This document shows, in pieces, positions 32,892 through 42,699 of a stretch of DNA of 64,000 bases; position 1 is the stretch's first letter, and each line of letters opens with the position of its first letter. The notes beneath the pieces were generated by a model that was not told the DNA's origin, ran no database searches, and saw only the letters and a list, made by a program, of their open reading frames with translations. The stretch is from contig JAIELG010000042.1 of NCBI GenBank assembly GCA_019753155.1, positions 1 through 64,000 of the forward strand, read 5' to 3'. The DNA comes from Burkholderiales bacterium. GTDB taxonomy: Bacteria > Pseudomonadota > Gammaproteobacteria > Burkholderiales > JABEVD01. Made by a program: the position numbers and the translations under genes.

Positions 32892-35165
32892 ATGTTTGCA
32901 CGATGGTCGCTTTATATTTTACTCAGCGCGCTTGGAGTGGGCCTGGTTGTCGCCGGACTTGTCGCATTTGCCGCCGTCATGGCCTACCCGAATCTGCCTT
33001 CTCTCGATGTGCTTAAGGATTATCGCCCGAAGGTCCCCCTCAGGGTTTACAGCGAAGACGGCGTGCTGATAGGGGAGTTCGGGGAAGAGCGGCGCGCGGT
33101 GGTTTCGATCAAGGCGGTTCCGAAACTCATGAAAGAGGCCATTCTTGCCGCGGAAGACGAGCGATTCTACGAGCATGGCGGCATCGATTACCAGGGGGTG
33201 TTGAGGGCGGCCTGGGCCAATGTCGTGCATGGCGGATCGCGCCAGGGGGCGAGCACGATTACGATGCAGGTGGCGCGGAATTTTTTCCTGACGAAGGAGA
33301 AAACACTGTCGCGGAAATTCAACGAAGCGCTGCTGTCTTTCAAGATCGAGCATAACCTGAGCAAGGATGAAATCCTGCAGCTTTACATCAACCAGATTTA
33401 TCTCGGGCAAAAGGCATACGGTTTCGCTGCCGCGTCCCAGGTCTATTTCGGCAAGCCGCTCGACAGGCTGACCGTATCCGAGATGGCTGTTCTGGCCGGA
33501 TTGCCCAAGGCGCCTTCGAGCTACAACCCGGTCGTCAACCCGGAGCGTTCGAAGCTGCGTCAGCTTTATGTATTGCACCGCATGCTGGTGCTCGGTTTTC
33601 TGACGGATGCCCAGTACCAGGCTGCGGTAAAGGAGCCGCTCAAGGTGAAGCATGAGCGCCACGATTACCCCGCCAAGGCGGAATATCTCGCGGAAATGGT
33701 TCGCCAGGACATGTACGACAGGTACAAGGATGACATTTATACCAAGGGATACAAGGTCTATACGACATTGCGCTGGGCCGATCAGGTCGCGGCTTACCAG
33801 GCGGTGCGCAAGGGCGTGATGGATTTCGATGAGCGGCATGGCTACAGGGGGCCTGAAAAATACGTCGATTTGTCCGAAGGGGACAATAAGCTCGACGAGA
33901 TCCTCGACGATTTCGACGAAAGCGAGGAAATTTTGCCCGCCATCGTGCTGCAGGCTTCCCCCTATGTCGTGAAGGCCTATGTCAAGGGCGTCGGGAATGT
34001 CGCCATCGGTCCGGATGGCTTGAAGCGGGCGAAAAAGATGCTGGAAGAGACGCCTTCGCACATAAAACCCGGTGCCGTGATCCGCGTGCAGTTGGATGCG
34101 AAGAACAGATGGCAGATCACGCAACTGCCGGTGGTCGAGGCCGCGCTTGTTTCCGTTACGCCCCAGACGGGCGCCATCCGGGCGCTGGTCGGAGGATTCG
34201 ACTTCAATCAGAACCAGTTCAACCATGTGACCCAGGCATGGCGCCAACCCGGATCGAGCTTCAAGCCTTTCATTTATTCGGCTGCGTTGGAAAAGGGCTT
34301 CACTCCAGCCACGATTGTGGAGGATGCGCCCCTGGTGTTCAGCGCCGCCCAGACCGGAAGCGTTCCCTGGGAGCCCAAGAATTACGAGGGAACCTATGCA
34401 GGACCGATGAGGATAAGAGTTGCGCTTGCCGAATCGAAAAACCTGGTTGCAATCAGGATATTGCAGTCTATTGGAACCAATTATGCGCAGGATTACATCA
34501 CCCGCTTCGGTTTCGATCCGAAAATGCATCCGCCCTATTTGACCATGGCCCTGGGCGCCGGCTCGGCAACCCCGTGGCAGATGGCGAGCGCCTATTCCGT
34601 ATTTGCAAACGGAGGGTACAGGATCAGCCCCTACTATATAGCCCGTATCGAAAACCAGGAAGGGCGCGTCCTGGCAAAGGCTGCTCCGGTGACTGCAGGG
34701 GGGCAGGGTACTTCCCCCGTGATCGATCCGCGCAATGCCTTCATCATGACCAGCATGATGCACGATGTGATCAGGTATGGCACGGGCGCGAAGGCCATGC
34801 AGTTGGGCCGCGCAGACCTCGCGGGCAAGACCGGGACCACCAATGACCAGGTGGATGCCTGGTTCGCGGGATTCCAGCCTACCTTGACCACGATTGCCTG
34901 GATCGGATACGATCAGCCCAGAACTCTGGGAAAGGGGGAGACCGGCGCTCAGGCCGCGCTGCCCATCTGGATGGGCTACATGGGCAAGGCGCTGAAAGGT
35001 GTGCCGGAGGCGGCCTTCACCATGCCGCCGGGCGTGGTCGATGCCAAAATCAATCCCCAGACCGGGCAGTTCGAGTCAGGGGGGGCAATGGACGAATATT
35101 TTTATCAGGAAGCCGTGCCGAGCGCCGCGAAAAAGCCTGATGCCCCCGCGGATCCGTTATTCTGA
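32892..35165 (+). CDS. mrcA: Penicillin-binding protein 1A
   Basis: Bifunctional peptidoglycan synthase: GT51 glycosyltransferase plus transpeptidase, anchored in the inner membrane. The 757-aa protein has one N-terminal membrane helix, the glycosyltransferase catalytic glutamate in AAEDERFYEHGGID and the block RQGASTITMQVARNFFL, then the transpeptidase with SxxK serine in PGSSFKPFIY, SxN as SKN, and KTGTT. Divergent orientation to pilM is the common proteobacterial arrangement. A small gene follows after 2 bp. Confidence 0.96.
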   Translation: MFARWSLYILLSALGVGLVVAGLVAFAAVMAYPNLPSLDVLKDYRPKVPLRVYSEDGVLIGEFGEERRAVVSIKAVPKLMKEAILAAEDERFYEHGGIDYQGVLRAAWANVVHGGSRQGASTITMQVARNFFLTKEKTLSRKFNEALLSFKIEHNLSKDEILQLYINQIYLGQKAYGFAAASQVYFGKPLDRLTVSEMAVLAGLPKAPSSYNPVVNPERSKLRQLYVLHRMLVLGFLTDAQYQAAVKEPLKVKHERHDYPAKAEYLAEMVRQDMYDRYKDDIYTKGYKVYTTLRWADQVAAYQAVRKGVMDFDERHGYRGPEKYVDLSEGDNKLDEILDDFDESEEILPAIVLQASPYVVKAYVKGVGNVAIGPDGLKRAKKMLEETPSHIKPGAVIRVQLDAKNRWQITQLPVVEAALVSVTPQTGAIRALVGGFDFNQNQFNHVTQAWRQPGSSFKPFIYSAALEKGFTPATIVEDAPLVFSAAQTGSVPWEPKNYEGTYAGPMRIRVALAESKNLVAIRILQSIGTNYAQDYITRFGFDPKMHPPYLTMALGAGSATPWQMASAYSVFANGGYRISPYYIARIENQEGRVLAKAAPVTAGGQGTSPVIDPRNAFIMTSMMHDVIRYGTGAKAMQLGRADLAGKTGTTNDQVDAWFAGFQPTLTTIAWIGYDQPRTLGKGETGAQAALPIWMGYMGKALKGVPEAAFTMPPGVVDAKINPQTGQFESGGAMDEYFYQEAVPSAAKKPDAPADPLF

Positions 35166-35167
35166 TC

Positions 35168-35752
35168 GTGGCGAAAGAGCGTTCGAAAAAATACGAGCAG
35201 ATGCGGGAGCGCATCGCTTATCTTGCCGCCCGGCTCATTGCGGAGGACGGAATAGACGATTTTTCCCAGGCGAAACGCAAGGCCGCCCAGCAGATCGGCG
35301 CCCCCGACACGCACTGCCTGCCCAACAACAGCGAGATCGAGCGGGCGCTGCGCACGTTCAGGAGTCTTTACCAGCAGGACGAGCAGCCCAGGGTGCTCGT
35401 CCATTTGAGGCAGCAGGCGCTTGAATTGATGCGCCTGCTGGGTCGTTTCAACCCCTATCTGACGGGTCCTGTTCTGACGGGTATTGCGGGGAAATATTCG
35501 GAAATCGACCTGAAGCTTTATACCGACAGCGTCAAGGATGTCGAGTTTTTCCTCATCGACCATCGCATTCCGTACAAATCAGGGGAAATCAGATCGGGCT
35601 GGGGAAGCGTCCCGGTTTTCGTGCTGGAGCAGGACGGCATTGCCGCCAATGTTGCGGTCTATCCGGAGAACGACCTGTATACCGTTTCGAACCCCCGCGC
35701 GAGGCTTTCCCAGGTCGAGGAGCTGCTCTCGGATGTGCCGGATACGCCCTGA
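35168..35752 (+). CDS. Conserved hypothetical protein, nucleotidyltransferase-like
   Basis: Function not known. The 194-aa product begins with a basic helical region (KERSKKYEQMRERIAYLAARLIAEDG) and its second half contains LTGIAGKYSEIDLKLY, which resembles the G-S-x(n)-D-x-D core of the minimal nucleotidyltransferase fold, here with only S-E-I-D-L visible. No membrane or signal sequence is present. The start is GTG at 35168, 2 bp after the mrcA stop, with no clear Shine-Dalgarno; an ATG at 35201 is an alternative. Tight linkage suggests co-expression with mrcA. It could act on a nucleotide or be a degenerate, non-catalytic member. Confidence 0.75.
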   Translation: MAKERSKKYEQMRERIAYLAARLIAEDGIDDFSQAKRKAAQQIGAPDTHCLPNNSEIERALRTFRSLYQQDEQPRVLVHLRQQALELMRLLGRFNPYLTGPVLTGIAGKYSEIDLKLYTDSVKDVEFFLIDHRIPYKSGEIRSGWGSVPVFVLEQDGIAANVAVYPENDLYTVSNPRARLSQVEELLSDVPDTP

Positions 35753-35793
35753 AATCAGGGGGCCAGGCAGTTTCCGGGCATCAATCCATCTGC

Positions 35794-35809
35794 GCGGGAA
35801 AATTCCCGC
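35794..35809. repeat. Perfect hairpin GCGGGAA/TTCCCGC
   Basis: A 7-bp perfect stem with a 2-base loop lies about 40 bp after the end of the mrcA-linked gene and 10 bp before a second, larger palindrome. No T-run follows on either strand. It may slow or stop transcription as part of a double hairpin. Confidence 0.5.
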
Positions 35810-35819
35810 ACGATAGGAT

Positions 35820-35847
35820 GGCTGCATTGGTTAAAACCAATGCAGCC
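35820..35847. terminator. Bidirectional hairpin between convergent transcription units
   Basis: Perfect inverted repeat GGCTGCATTGGTT / AACCAATGCAGCC with a 2-base centre. It stands where the plus-strand mrcA unit and the minus-strand hemB-to-lipoprotein side converge. A T-rich tract is lacking on both sides, so it is a weak intrinsic terminator by sequence; its role as a shared terminator is inferred from position. Confidence 0.5.
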
Positions 35848-35856
35848 CTCTTGACA

Positions 35857-36091
35857 TCATCCGATAAGCATGGCTGAAAAGCCGGAAAGCATTCCGAACA
35901 TCCATAGAAGCATGGTGTTTTTAGCCATTTCGACGGAGATCCCCATATCCTTTTCAAGAGCATTTCAAGCTCCCTGATATCCCGCTTCGTCGCCGATTCA
36001 TCGCTGCTTTCCCGATATGGCCATATCGGACGCAAACCCCCATTTCCTTCAACCGCGGAAGCGGTCGAAGGGCTTTTGAGATGCGCCGCAA
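35857..36091 (-). pseudogene. Decayed DUF1640 (CCDC90-like) coiled-coil membrane protein gene
   Basis: Pieces of one protein appear in different minus-strand frames. One frame reads DESATKRDIRELEMLL, the typical ATKxDIxELE coiled-coil start of the DUF1640 family. After a shift near the run of A and G bases at about 35955-35960, another frame reads EKDMGISVEMAKNTMLLW and then MFGMLSGFSAMLIG before a TGA at 35857-35859, which looks like the single C-terminal membrane helix of that family. No single frame gives the whole protein and no good start is seen, so this looks like a frameshifted remnant. It lies just after the Ig-like lipoprotein gene on the same strand. Confidence 0.5.
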
Positions 36092-38101
36092 TCAGTTCGA
36101 ATTGTTGCAACCTGCAAGCAATCCGAAGGGGCTGGCTTGGCCCGGAGGCGCAACCGTTGGATTGCTGTAATCGGAAACAAGCCCCGGAAGAAGCAGGGTC
36201 GCAGTGGAGGGTGGATCGTTGCCTACGACCCCGGCCCTCGCTTCCAGTGTAACGGTGACCCAGTAAGCATAGTTTTTCGCGTAGCTGATGGTTGCCAGGG
36301 CGAAGCCATTTACATCGGTTGTGGTTGTGCCATTTACGCTAGCCACGTTTCCGGGATCGAGCCTGCCGTTTCCGTTGTAGTCATTGGTTAAAATAGAAAA
36401 TTGGGTGCCGGCGACGCTCATGCCTGTCAGCGGGTTGGGGAGGGCGCTGACAGACACCGGGCCGCGTATGCCGTTGAAATTGATGTCTTCGTTGCCGCAG
36501 GTTGCGGTGTAGGCTGGACTCCATACACCGCCGACAAGAATATGTTGTCCCTTGGAAAAACTGACTGGTCGCAATACGAAGCGCACCTGCGTCCCTGCGG
36601 GGGCCGGGTTTCCGGCAGAATCGGTCACCAGCGCGGAATAAGTCTTGCTGTAGTTGGGCGGAGCGGATGCCACCAGATTGTCCGTACCCAGCCGCACGAA
36701 CAGGGCGGAACCGCCGATTGTCAGCGAAATGGACGAAGGCGCCACGGCGGGAACGATCGGGACGCCATTGATGTCGACAACCGTGGCGCTGATGGTGACT
36801 CCATTTTGCGCGCCGCTGACGGCGCCGGCCGTGTAGGTCACGGAGGCGGTTCCGGAGGCATCGGTGGTCGCGGTTGCAGCGCTCAACCTGCCGCTGCTGG
36901 TATCCTGTGTGATCGAGAAACTGACCCGTGCATTCTGGACCAGATTCAGGGCCGCATCGCGCACCACCGCCGATATGGTGGAACTATTGCTGGTTTGCCC
37001 TACTGCAGTGTTTGTCAGCTGGATGGTGCTGGGGCTGGACTGGACAGTGATGCTGGTTGCCGTGGTCGCAACGAAATTCACGTTCAGGGTTGCGGAAGGC
37101 GTGCCGCCGACACCGGAGGCCGTGATGATGGCGGGGCCGGAAGAAGGAGAGGATATGCTTGCAGTGGCTGTTCCGGTCGCGTCGGTGGTTGCCGGGCTGC
37201 CCGTGATCGTGCCGCGGCTTGCCGTAAACGTCACTGCCTGGCCCACCTGAGGCAGGCCGGTATTGGTCCAGAGAGCGGAAAGGGGAGTGGCTGTATTCAC
37301 ATTGATTTGCGGGACGGTTCCGGCCGCGGCAGGAGGCCCGGAAAGAGTGAAGCTGGCGTTGCTGATGGTAAGGTTCTGGGCTTTCGTCGCTCCCGCTGCA
37401 GTGGCCGTAATCACGTCGTTGCCAGCCTTCGTGGCCGTCACGGTCGCTGTGATGGACCCCGTGGCGTCGGTAATGCCGTTTGCCGGGGCAAGCGCGACGG
37501 TATTGCCCTGCTGCGAAGAGACCGTCACCGCAACGCCTGGCACGATATTGCCTGCAGAATCCTTGACGGTTATGGTGAGCGGGGTCGAAGCGCCGAACGC
37601 CAGAGAATTGTTGCCGCTGAATGAAATCGTCGTGCCGACGACGCTCACGCTATTCGTTGCGGTTATTCCGTCGACCGTTGCGCTGATCGTAATGGTGCGG
37701 TTGGCTTTGCTGGCGCCGAGATTAAGCTGTGCAGTTACGAGACCGTTCGCATCGGATACGCCCACCGCGCTGAGGTTGCTGATATAGGCGGTCGGATCGG
37801 CGCCTTTAGAAAAGACGACCGTTCTTCCAGGGATGACCTGCCCGGTCAGGCCGAGCACGATTGCCGTCAGGGTGGTGGTGGAAGCGCCTGAAGAATTCAT
37901 CTGCGGGCTGCTTACCAGGAGTTGAGCGGTGCTTGCCGTGGTGGCCGCCGTCACTGCCGCCGGCGCGGAAGCTGCGCCGCCGCCCGCTGTCGCGCTCTTG
38001 CTGCTGCCGCCTCCGCAGCCGCCGAGAGCGGCGATCACGGCTGCAATCAGCAGATATGCCGGGAATCTGGAATTTCCTTGACCGAAAAAAATGTTACGCA
38101 C
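36092..38101 (-). CDS. Large lipoprotein with bacterial Ig-like (Big_1) repeats
   Basis: Cell-surface or periplasmic lipoprotein of unknown ligand. The 669-aa chain starts with GTG (Shine-Dalgarno GAGGGGG about 7 bp upstream), has a signal sequence with lipobox ALGGC, then a Gly/Ser/Ala linker and at least four Ig-like domains of the invasin/intimin Big_1 type. The repeats are recognised by recurring TDATG or TDASG turns, for example GITDATGSITATVTATKAG, TTDATGTATASISS, TTDASGTASVTYTAGA and TTDVNGFALATISYAK. Residues are rich in Ser, Thr, Ala, Val and Gly, as for extracellular beta-domains. No beta-barrel domain is present. Function could be adhesion or scaffolding. Confidence 0.82.
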   Translation of the reverse strand: MRNIFFGQGNSRFPAYLLIAAVIAALGGCGGGSSKSATAGGGAASAPAAVTAATTASTAQLLVSSPQMNSSGASTTTLTAIVLGLTGQVIPGRTVVFSKGADPTAYISNLSAVGVSDANGLVTAQLNLGASKANRTITISATVDGITATNSVSVVGTTISFSGNNSLAFGASTPLTITVKDSAGNIVPGVAVTVSSQQGNTVALAPANGITDATGSITATVTATKAGNDVITATAAGATKAQNLTISNASFTLSGPPAAAGTVPQINVNTATPLSALWTNTGLPQVGQAVTFTASRGTITGSPATTDATGTATASISSPSSGPAIITASGVGGTPSATLNVNFVATTATSITVQSSPSTIQLTNTAVGQTSNSSTISAVVRDAALNLVQNARVSFSITQDTSSGRLSAATATTDASGTASVTYTAGAVSGAQNGVTISATVVDINGVPIVPAVAPSSISLTIGGSALFVRLGTDNLVASAPPNYSKTYSALVTDSAGNPAPAGTQVRFVLRPVSFSKGQHILVGGVWSPAYTATCGNEDINFNGIRGPVSVSALPNPLTGMSVAGTQFSILTNDYNGNGRLDPGNVASVNGTTTTDVNGFALATISYAKNYAYWVTVTLEARAGVVGNDPPSTATLLLPGLVSDYSNPTVAPPGQASPFGLLAGCNNSN

Positions 38102-38178
38102 GCAAGCCCCCTCTTTTCAACGCAATCGTCACGCAATGCCGAGACGGTACAATAAAACTTTTCCAAATACAATAGCTG

Positions 38179-39204
<1,026 letters not shown>

Positions 39205-39294
39205 TTAAATCATCCCGGGAACTATTCAATAACGCGGCTGGTCTTACTTTCCAGATGATACTTGATCATCCCCGCTATCCCCTCTACGAGCGGG

Positions 39295-39320
39295 CGTCTT
39301 ATCAATAAGACGTTTTTTAT
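39295..39320 (+). terminator. Plus-strand intrinsic terminator with no known upstream gene
   Basis: Perfect stem CGTCTTAT / ATAAGACG with a 2-base loop (39295-39312), directly followed by TTTTTT. The orientation fits termination of plus-strand RNA. The only genes on both sides (hemB, engB) are minus-strand, so the terminated transcript is unknown. Confidence 0.55.
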
Positions 39321-39368
39321 ACCCTCTCCGGCTTTCTTCCCCTTTTTCCGGAGAGGGTTTCTTTTTAT
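39321..39368 (+). terminator. Second intrinsic terminator, adjacent to the engB end
   Basis: An 11-bp perfect stem ACCCTCTCCGG (39321-39331) / CCGGAGAGGGT (39348-39358), with a pyrimidine-rich 16-base loop and then TTCTTTTTATT. The T-rich tract again suits the plus strand. It abuts the stop codon of minus-strand engB at 39365 and may also end that unit, although no T-run follows on the minus strand. Confidence 0.6.
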
Positions 39369-39958
39369 TCCAGCCACTTGCCGATAACGCTTTCCGCCTC
39401 GTCCACCCCGGTTTTTTTCAGGCTGGAGAAAAGCTGTGCGCTGCAATTCGGGTAGGATTTCTCCAGGAAGTCCGCGGCACCGCGCAGTGCCTGCACGGCC
39501 ATCTGCCTGCTCAACTTGTCCGCCTTGGTGAGCAGGATATGCACGGGTTTTCCGGTGGAACTGAACCAGTCCAGCATCCGGATGTCGAGGGGCGTGAAGG
39601 GATGGCGGATATCCATGATGAGCACGAGGCCGCGCAAAGGAGCGCGTTCCTGCAGATAGCGGGAGAGCAGGGTTTCCCAGTGCTGGCGGATTTTTTCAGG
39701 CACCTTGGCATAACCGTAGCCGGGAAGGTCCACGAGGAAATTCCCCTGGTCGTCGAGGCTGAAATAGTTGATGTGCTGCGTGCGTCCCGGAGTCTTGCTG
39801 ACGAAGGCAAGTTTGGTTCTGTTGGCAAGCGTGTTGATCGCGCTCGATTTTCCCGCATTTGATCTTCCGGCGAAAGCGACTTCCCCTTTCGAAATCAGGG
39901 GAAGATCGCCGAAATGATTGACTGTGGTGAAGAAGGCTGCATTCTGGAAGAGCGTCAT
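39365..39958 (-). CDS. engB: Ribosome-biogenesis GTPase EngB/YihA
   Basis: Essential GTPase of 50S subunit assembly. The 197-aa protein has the G1 loop GRSNAGKSS, the G2 region TPGRTQ, G3 DLPGYGYAK and G4 TKAD (LLTKADKLS). The ATG at 39958 is chosen because the family begins here; the frame remains open far upstream, but that part lies over hemL in a non-coding frame. Its start overlaps the hemL stop by 4 bp (ATGA). Confidence 0.94.
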   Translation of the reverse strand: MTLFQNAAFFTTVNHFGDLPLISKGEVAFAGRSNAGKSSAINTLANRTKLAFVSKTPGRTQHINYFSLDDQGNFLVDLPGYGYAKVPEKIRQHWETLLSRYLQERAPLRGLVLIMDIRHPFTPLDIRMLDWFSSTGKPVHILLTKADKLSRQMAVQALRGAADFLEKSYPNCSAQLFSSLKKTGVDEAESVIGKWLE

Positions 39959-41238
39959 GCGTTCTGGTCTGAGAAGAATTGCTTCGCGGCAAGCAGCGTG
40001 CGCTCGATTTCGCCGGCCCCGTGTTCGCTCGAAACGAACCCCGCTTCGAAGGCCGAAGGGGCGAAATAGACGCCTGCATTTATCATGAAATGGAAGAAAC
40101 GGTTGAAGAAAGACTTGTCGCATTGCATGACTTCGCCATAGCTTTGCGGCGGCGTTTCCCTGAAATAGAGGCCGAACATCCCGCCCACGGATTGGGCGGA
40201 AAATGCGATTCCGTTTTGCCTTGCAAGCGCCTTCAGCCCTTCGGTCAACTGCACTGCGGTGGCGGAGAGCTTTTCGTAAAATCCGGGCGCCTGGACGCAC
40301 TTCAGCGTGGCAAGTCCGGCTGCCATGGCAACGGGGTTTCCGGACAAGGTGCCTGCCTGATAGACTGGGCCCTGCGGCGCGAGGCATTGCATGATATCCA
40401 GCCTTCCGCCGAAAGCCCCGACCGGCATGCCTCCGCCGATCACCTTGCCGAGCGTGGTGAGATCCGGCTTTATGCCGTAGAGACCCTGAGCCGAAGTCAA
40501 TCCCACCCTGAAGCCAGTCATCACTTCGTCAAAAATCAGCACCGAGCCGTGTTTGGTGCAAAGTTCGCGCAGCGCATCCAGAAACTCCCGGTGCGGGGCG
40601 ACGAGGTTCATGTTCCCGGCGACGGGCTCGACGATGACTGCCGCGATCTTATCCCCCATTTTTGCGAAAGTCTCCGCGAGCTGCCCTGCGTCGTTGTAAT
40701 CGAGGACCAGGGTGTGCTGCGCTGTTTCGGGAGGCACCCCTGCCGAACTCGGGTTGCCGAAAGTGAGCGCGCCGGAACCCGCCTTCACCAGGAGCGAGTC
40801 GGCGTGCCCATGGTAGCAGCCCTCGAATTTGACGATGAGGCTTCTCCCCGTGTACCCGCGCGCAAGACGAATCGCGCTCATGGTCGCTTCGGTTCCCGAA
40901 CTCACCAATCTCACCTGGGCCATGGAGGGGAGCAGGGCGCACAGCAGGTCGGCCATCTCGAGTTCGAGCGCCGTCGGTGCGCCGAAGCTCAAGCCCAGTT
41001 CTGCAGTATCCTGAACCGCCCGGATTACGCCGGGATGGGCGTGGCCTAGAATCATCGGCCCCCAGGATCCGACATAATCGATATAAGCCTTGTCGTCGGC
41101 ATCCCAGACGATCGGGCCTTTGCCTTTCTTGAAAAAGAGGGGGGTTCCGCCCACGGAACCGAAGGCGCGTACCGGGGAGTTGACGCCGCCGGGGATATGG
41201 ATGCGGGATTTTTCGAAAAGAGTCTGGTTGTTTGTCAT
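39955..41238 (-). CDS. hemL: Glutamate-1-semialdehyde 2,1-aminomutase
   Basis: PLP enzyme that makes 5-aminolevulinate from glutamate-1-semialdehyde in the C5 route to haem. The 427-aa protein begins [20 protein letters not shown], has the PLP aspartate block [13 protein letters not shown] and the catalytic lysine in [18 protein letters not shown]. The ATG at 41238 matches the family start and overlaps the thiE stop by 4 bp (ATGA). Together with hemE and hemB, three haem-pathway genes lie within 24 kb, in separate units. Confidence 0.95.
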   Translation of the reverse strand: MTNNQTLFEKSRIHIPGGVNSPVRAFGSVGGTPLFFKKGKGPIVWDADDKAYIDYVGSWGPMILGHAHPGVIRAVQDTAELGLSFGAPTALELEMADLLCALLPSMAQVRLVSSGTEATMSAIRLARGYTGRSLIVKFEGCYHGHADSLLVKAGSGALTFGNPSSAGVPPETAQHTLVLDYNDAGQLAETFAKMGDKIAAVIVEPVAGNMNLVAPHREFLDALRELCTKHGSVLIFDEVMTGFRVGLTSAQGLYGIKPDLTTLGKVIGGGMPVGAFGGRLDIMQCLAPQGPVYQAGTLSGNPVAMAAGLATLKCVQAPGFYEKLSATAVQLTEGLKALARQNGIAFSAQSVGGMFGLYFRETPPQSYGEVMQCDKSFFNRFFHFMINAGVYFAPSAFEAGFVSSEHGAGEIERTLLAAKQFFSDQNA

Positions 41239-41843
41239 GTTCGCAAGGAAAAAAGTTCTGAAAAACGGTTTGCAGCAATCCTGATATCCGGCGCATCGAA
41301 CAGGGCGGTGATCACGGCCAGCGCATCCGCGCCGCATGCGACGAGTCCGGCCCCGTTTTCAAGGGTGATGCCGCCGATGGCCACGACAGGTATCTTGATT
41401 GAAAGTTTGGCCATTTGCAACAGGTTGGGGGATGCTCTTGCCGCATCGGGTTTTGTGGCCGAGGGGAAGAAGCTGCCGAATGCGACATAATCCGCGCCGA
41501 GCATTTCCGCTTCAAGCGCCAGATCGAGCCGGTCATAGCAGGAGACGCCGAGTATCCTCTTCCCCAGTTTTATCCGCGCTTCGCGAATGGGGCCGTCATC
41601 GATGCCGATATGGGCGCCGTCAGCGCCGATTTCAACGGCGAGATCGATGTCGTCGTTGACGATGAGGGGAACGCAATACCTGTCGCAGAGCGACTTGATT
41701 GTGAGCGCTTGCTTACGCTTCAGGTCGCTGTTCGATGACTTGCTGCGGTATTGAACGATTCCGGCTCCGCCCTCCAAAGCATCAATGAGCTTTTCTGCGA
41801 TGTCTTCGCATTCCGTCGTGACGGCATAAAGCCCCCTGATCAC
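41235..41843 (-). CDS. thiE: Thiamine-phosphate synthase
   Basis: Joins HMP-pyrophosphate and thiazole phosphate to thiamine phosphate. The 202-aa protein begins with [12 protein letters not shown] in the raw reading, with the family GLYAVT strand at once after the start. Pyrophosphate/metal residues are in [23 protein letters not shown], then [28 protein letters not shown] and [11 protein letters not shown]. The GTG overlaps the thiD stop by 4 bp (GTGA), which supports the start choice; a longer open frame upstream lies inside thiD. Confidence 0.93.
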   Translation of the reverse strand: MIRGLYAVTTECEDIAEKLIDALEGGAGIVQYRSKSSNSDLKRKQALTIKSLCDRYCVPLIVNDDIDLAVEIGADGAHIGIDDGPIREARIKLGKRILGVSCYDRLDLALEAEMLGADYVAFGSFFPSATKPDAARASPNLLQMAKLSIKIPVVAIGGITLENGAGLVACGADALAVITALFDAPDIRIAANRFSELFSLRT

Positions 41844-42649
41844 GCTTCTTCTTCGCGCGCCCAGAAGAAACGGTCGGGAATATGCTGGCCCATTCCGGGG
41901 CGGAATCCGGAGTTGAGCGCATTCCAGGTATATTCCTGGGCCTTCTCGATTGCCTCCGAAATGTCGAGTCCCATGGCGATGGCCGCTGCGATGGCCGAGG
42001 CCAGCGTGCAGCCCGAGCCGTGGTAGGAATGGGGCAGGCGGTTCCACGAATCCGTGCGCAGGATGCCCGATCCGCCATAAAGCGTGTTCAGCACCTGGGG
42101 CGTGTTTTCGTGCGTTCCCGTGATGAGGACATATTCCGCGCCCATGTCCATGATCCGCTGCGCGCACTGGATCAGGCTCAGCCCATCTTCGTTTTCTTCG
42201 AGAGCCAGATGTCTTGCTTCTATGCTGTTCGGGGTGATGAGCGTCGTCTGCGAAATCAGGAGGCTCTTCAATGCGTCTATCATTTCTTCATTCGCGAGCT
42301 CGTCCCCGCGCCCGGAAGAAAGGACAGGGTCGAGTATCAGGGGAATGTCCGGGTAGTCCGATGCGATTTCAGCGATCACCGCGATGTTTTCGATGCTGCC
42401 CATCGCGCCGATCTTGAAGGCATGGACTGCCATGTCCTCGAGCACGCTGCGCGCCTGATCGGCAACCCAGTCCGAGTCGAGTGGCATGATATCCTCTATG
42501 CCTATCGTGTCCTGCACCGTGATCGCCGTGACGACGGAAAGCGGGTGGCAGCCCATGCTGGCGAGCGTCAGGAGGTCCGCCTGGAGGCCCGCGCCGCCGC
42601 TCGGATCGCTCGCGGAGAAACAAAGTACGATGGGTGGTGGCTGATTCAT
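41840..42649 (-). CDS. thiD: Hydroxymethylpyrimidine/phosphomethylpyrimidine kinase
   Basis: Phosphorylates HMP to HMP-P and HMP-PP for thiamine synthesis. The 269-aa ribokinase-fold protein has CFSASDPSGGAGLQADL at the N-terminus, QDTIGIEDIMPL, LDPVLSSGRG and the C-terminal anion-hole block HGSGCTLASAIAA. Start ATG at 42649; thiE follows by overlap. No thiamine riboswitch fits in the 50-bp gap to the divergent rubredoxin gene. Confidence 0.94.
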   Translation of the reverse strand: MNQPPPIVLCFSASDPSGGAGLQADLLTLASMGCHPLSVVTAITVQDTIGIEDIMPLDSDWVADQARSVLEDMAVHAFKIGAMGSIENIAVIAEIASDYPDIPLILDPVLSSGRGDELANEEMIDALKSLLISQTTLITPNSIEARHLALEENEDGLSLIQCAQRIMDMGAEYVLITGTHENTPQVLNTLYGGSGILRTDSWNRLPHSYHGSGCTLASAIAAAIAMGLDISEAIEKAQEYTWNALNSGFRPGMGQHIPDRFFWAREEEA

Positions 42650-42699
42650 GGGATGATATGCATTAAAATTGGATTTTACCCTATGACAAAGGTGATTGC

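Noticed and set aside
36401-37624. Gly/Arg-rich plus-strand frame opposite the Ig-like lipoprotein
   Set aside because: It is low-complexity sequence created by the Thr/Ala/Ser repeats of the real gene on the other strand.
36600-37800. Possible tandem DNA repeats or a CRISPR-like array inside the lipoprotein gene
   Set aside because: Recurring short motifs are protein-level Ig-domain turns; spacing is irregular and no identical direct repeats with unique spacers occur.
41235-42167. thiE read as a longer protein extending into thiD
   Set aside because: The family begins at GLYAVT right after a GTG that overlaps the thiD stop; the upstream part is thiD in another frame.
42650-42699. TPP riboswitch upstream of thiD
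   Set aside because: The gap is just 50 bp and lacks the conserved thi-box sequences.
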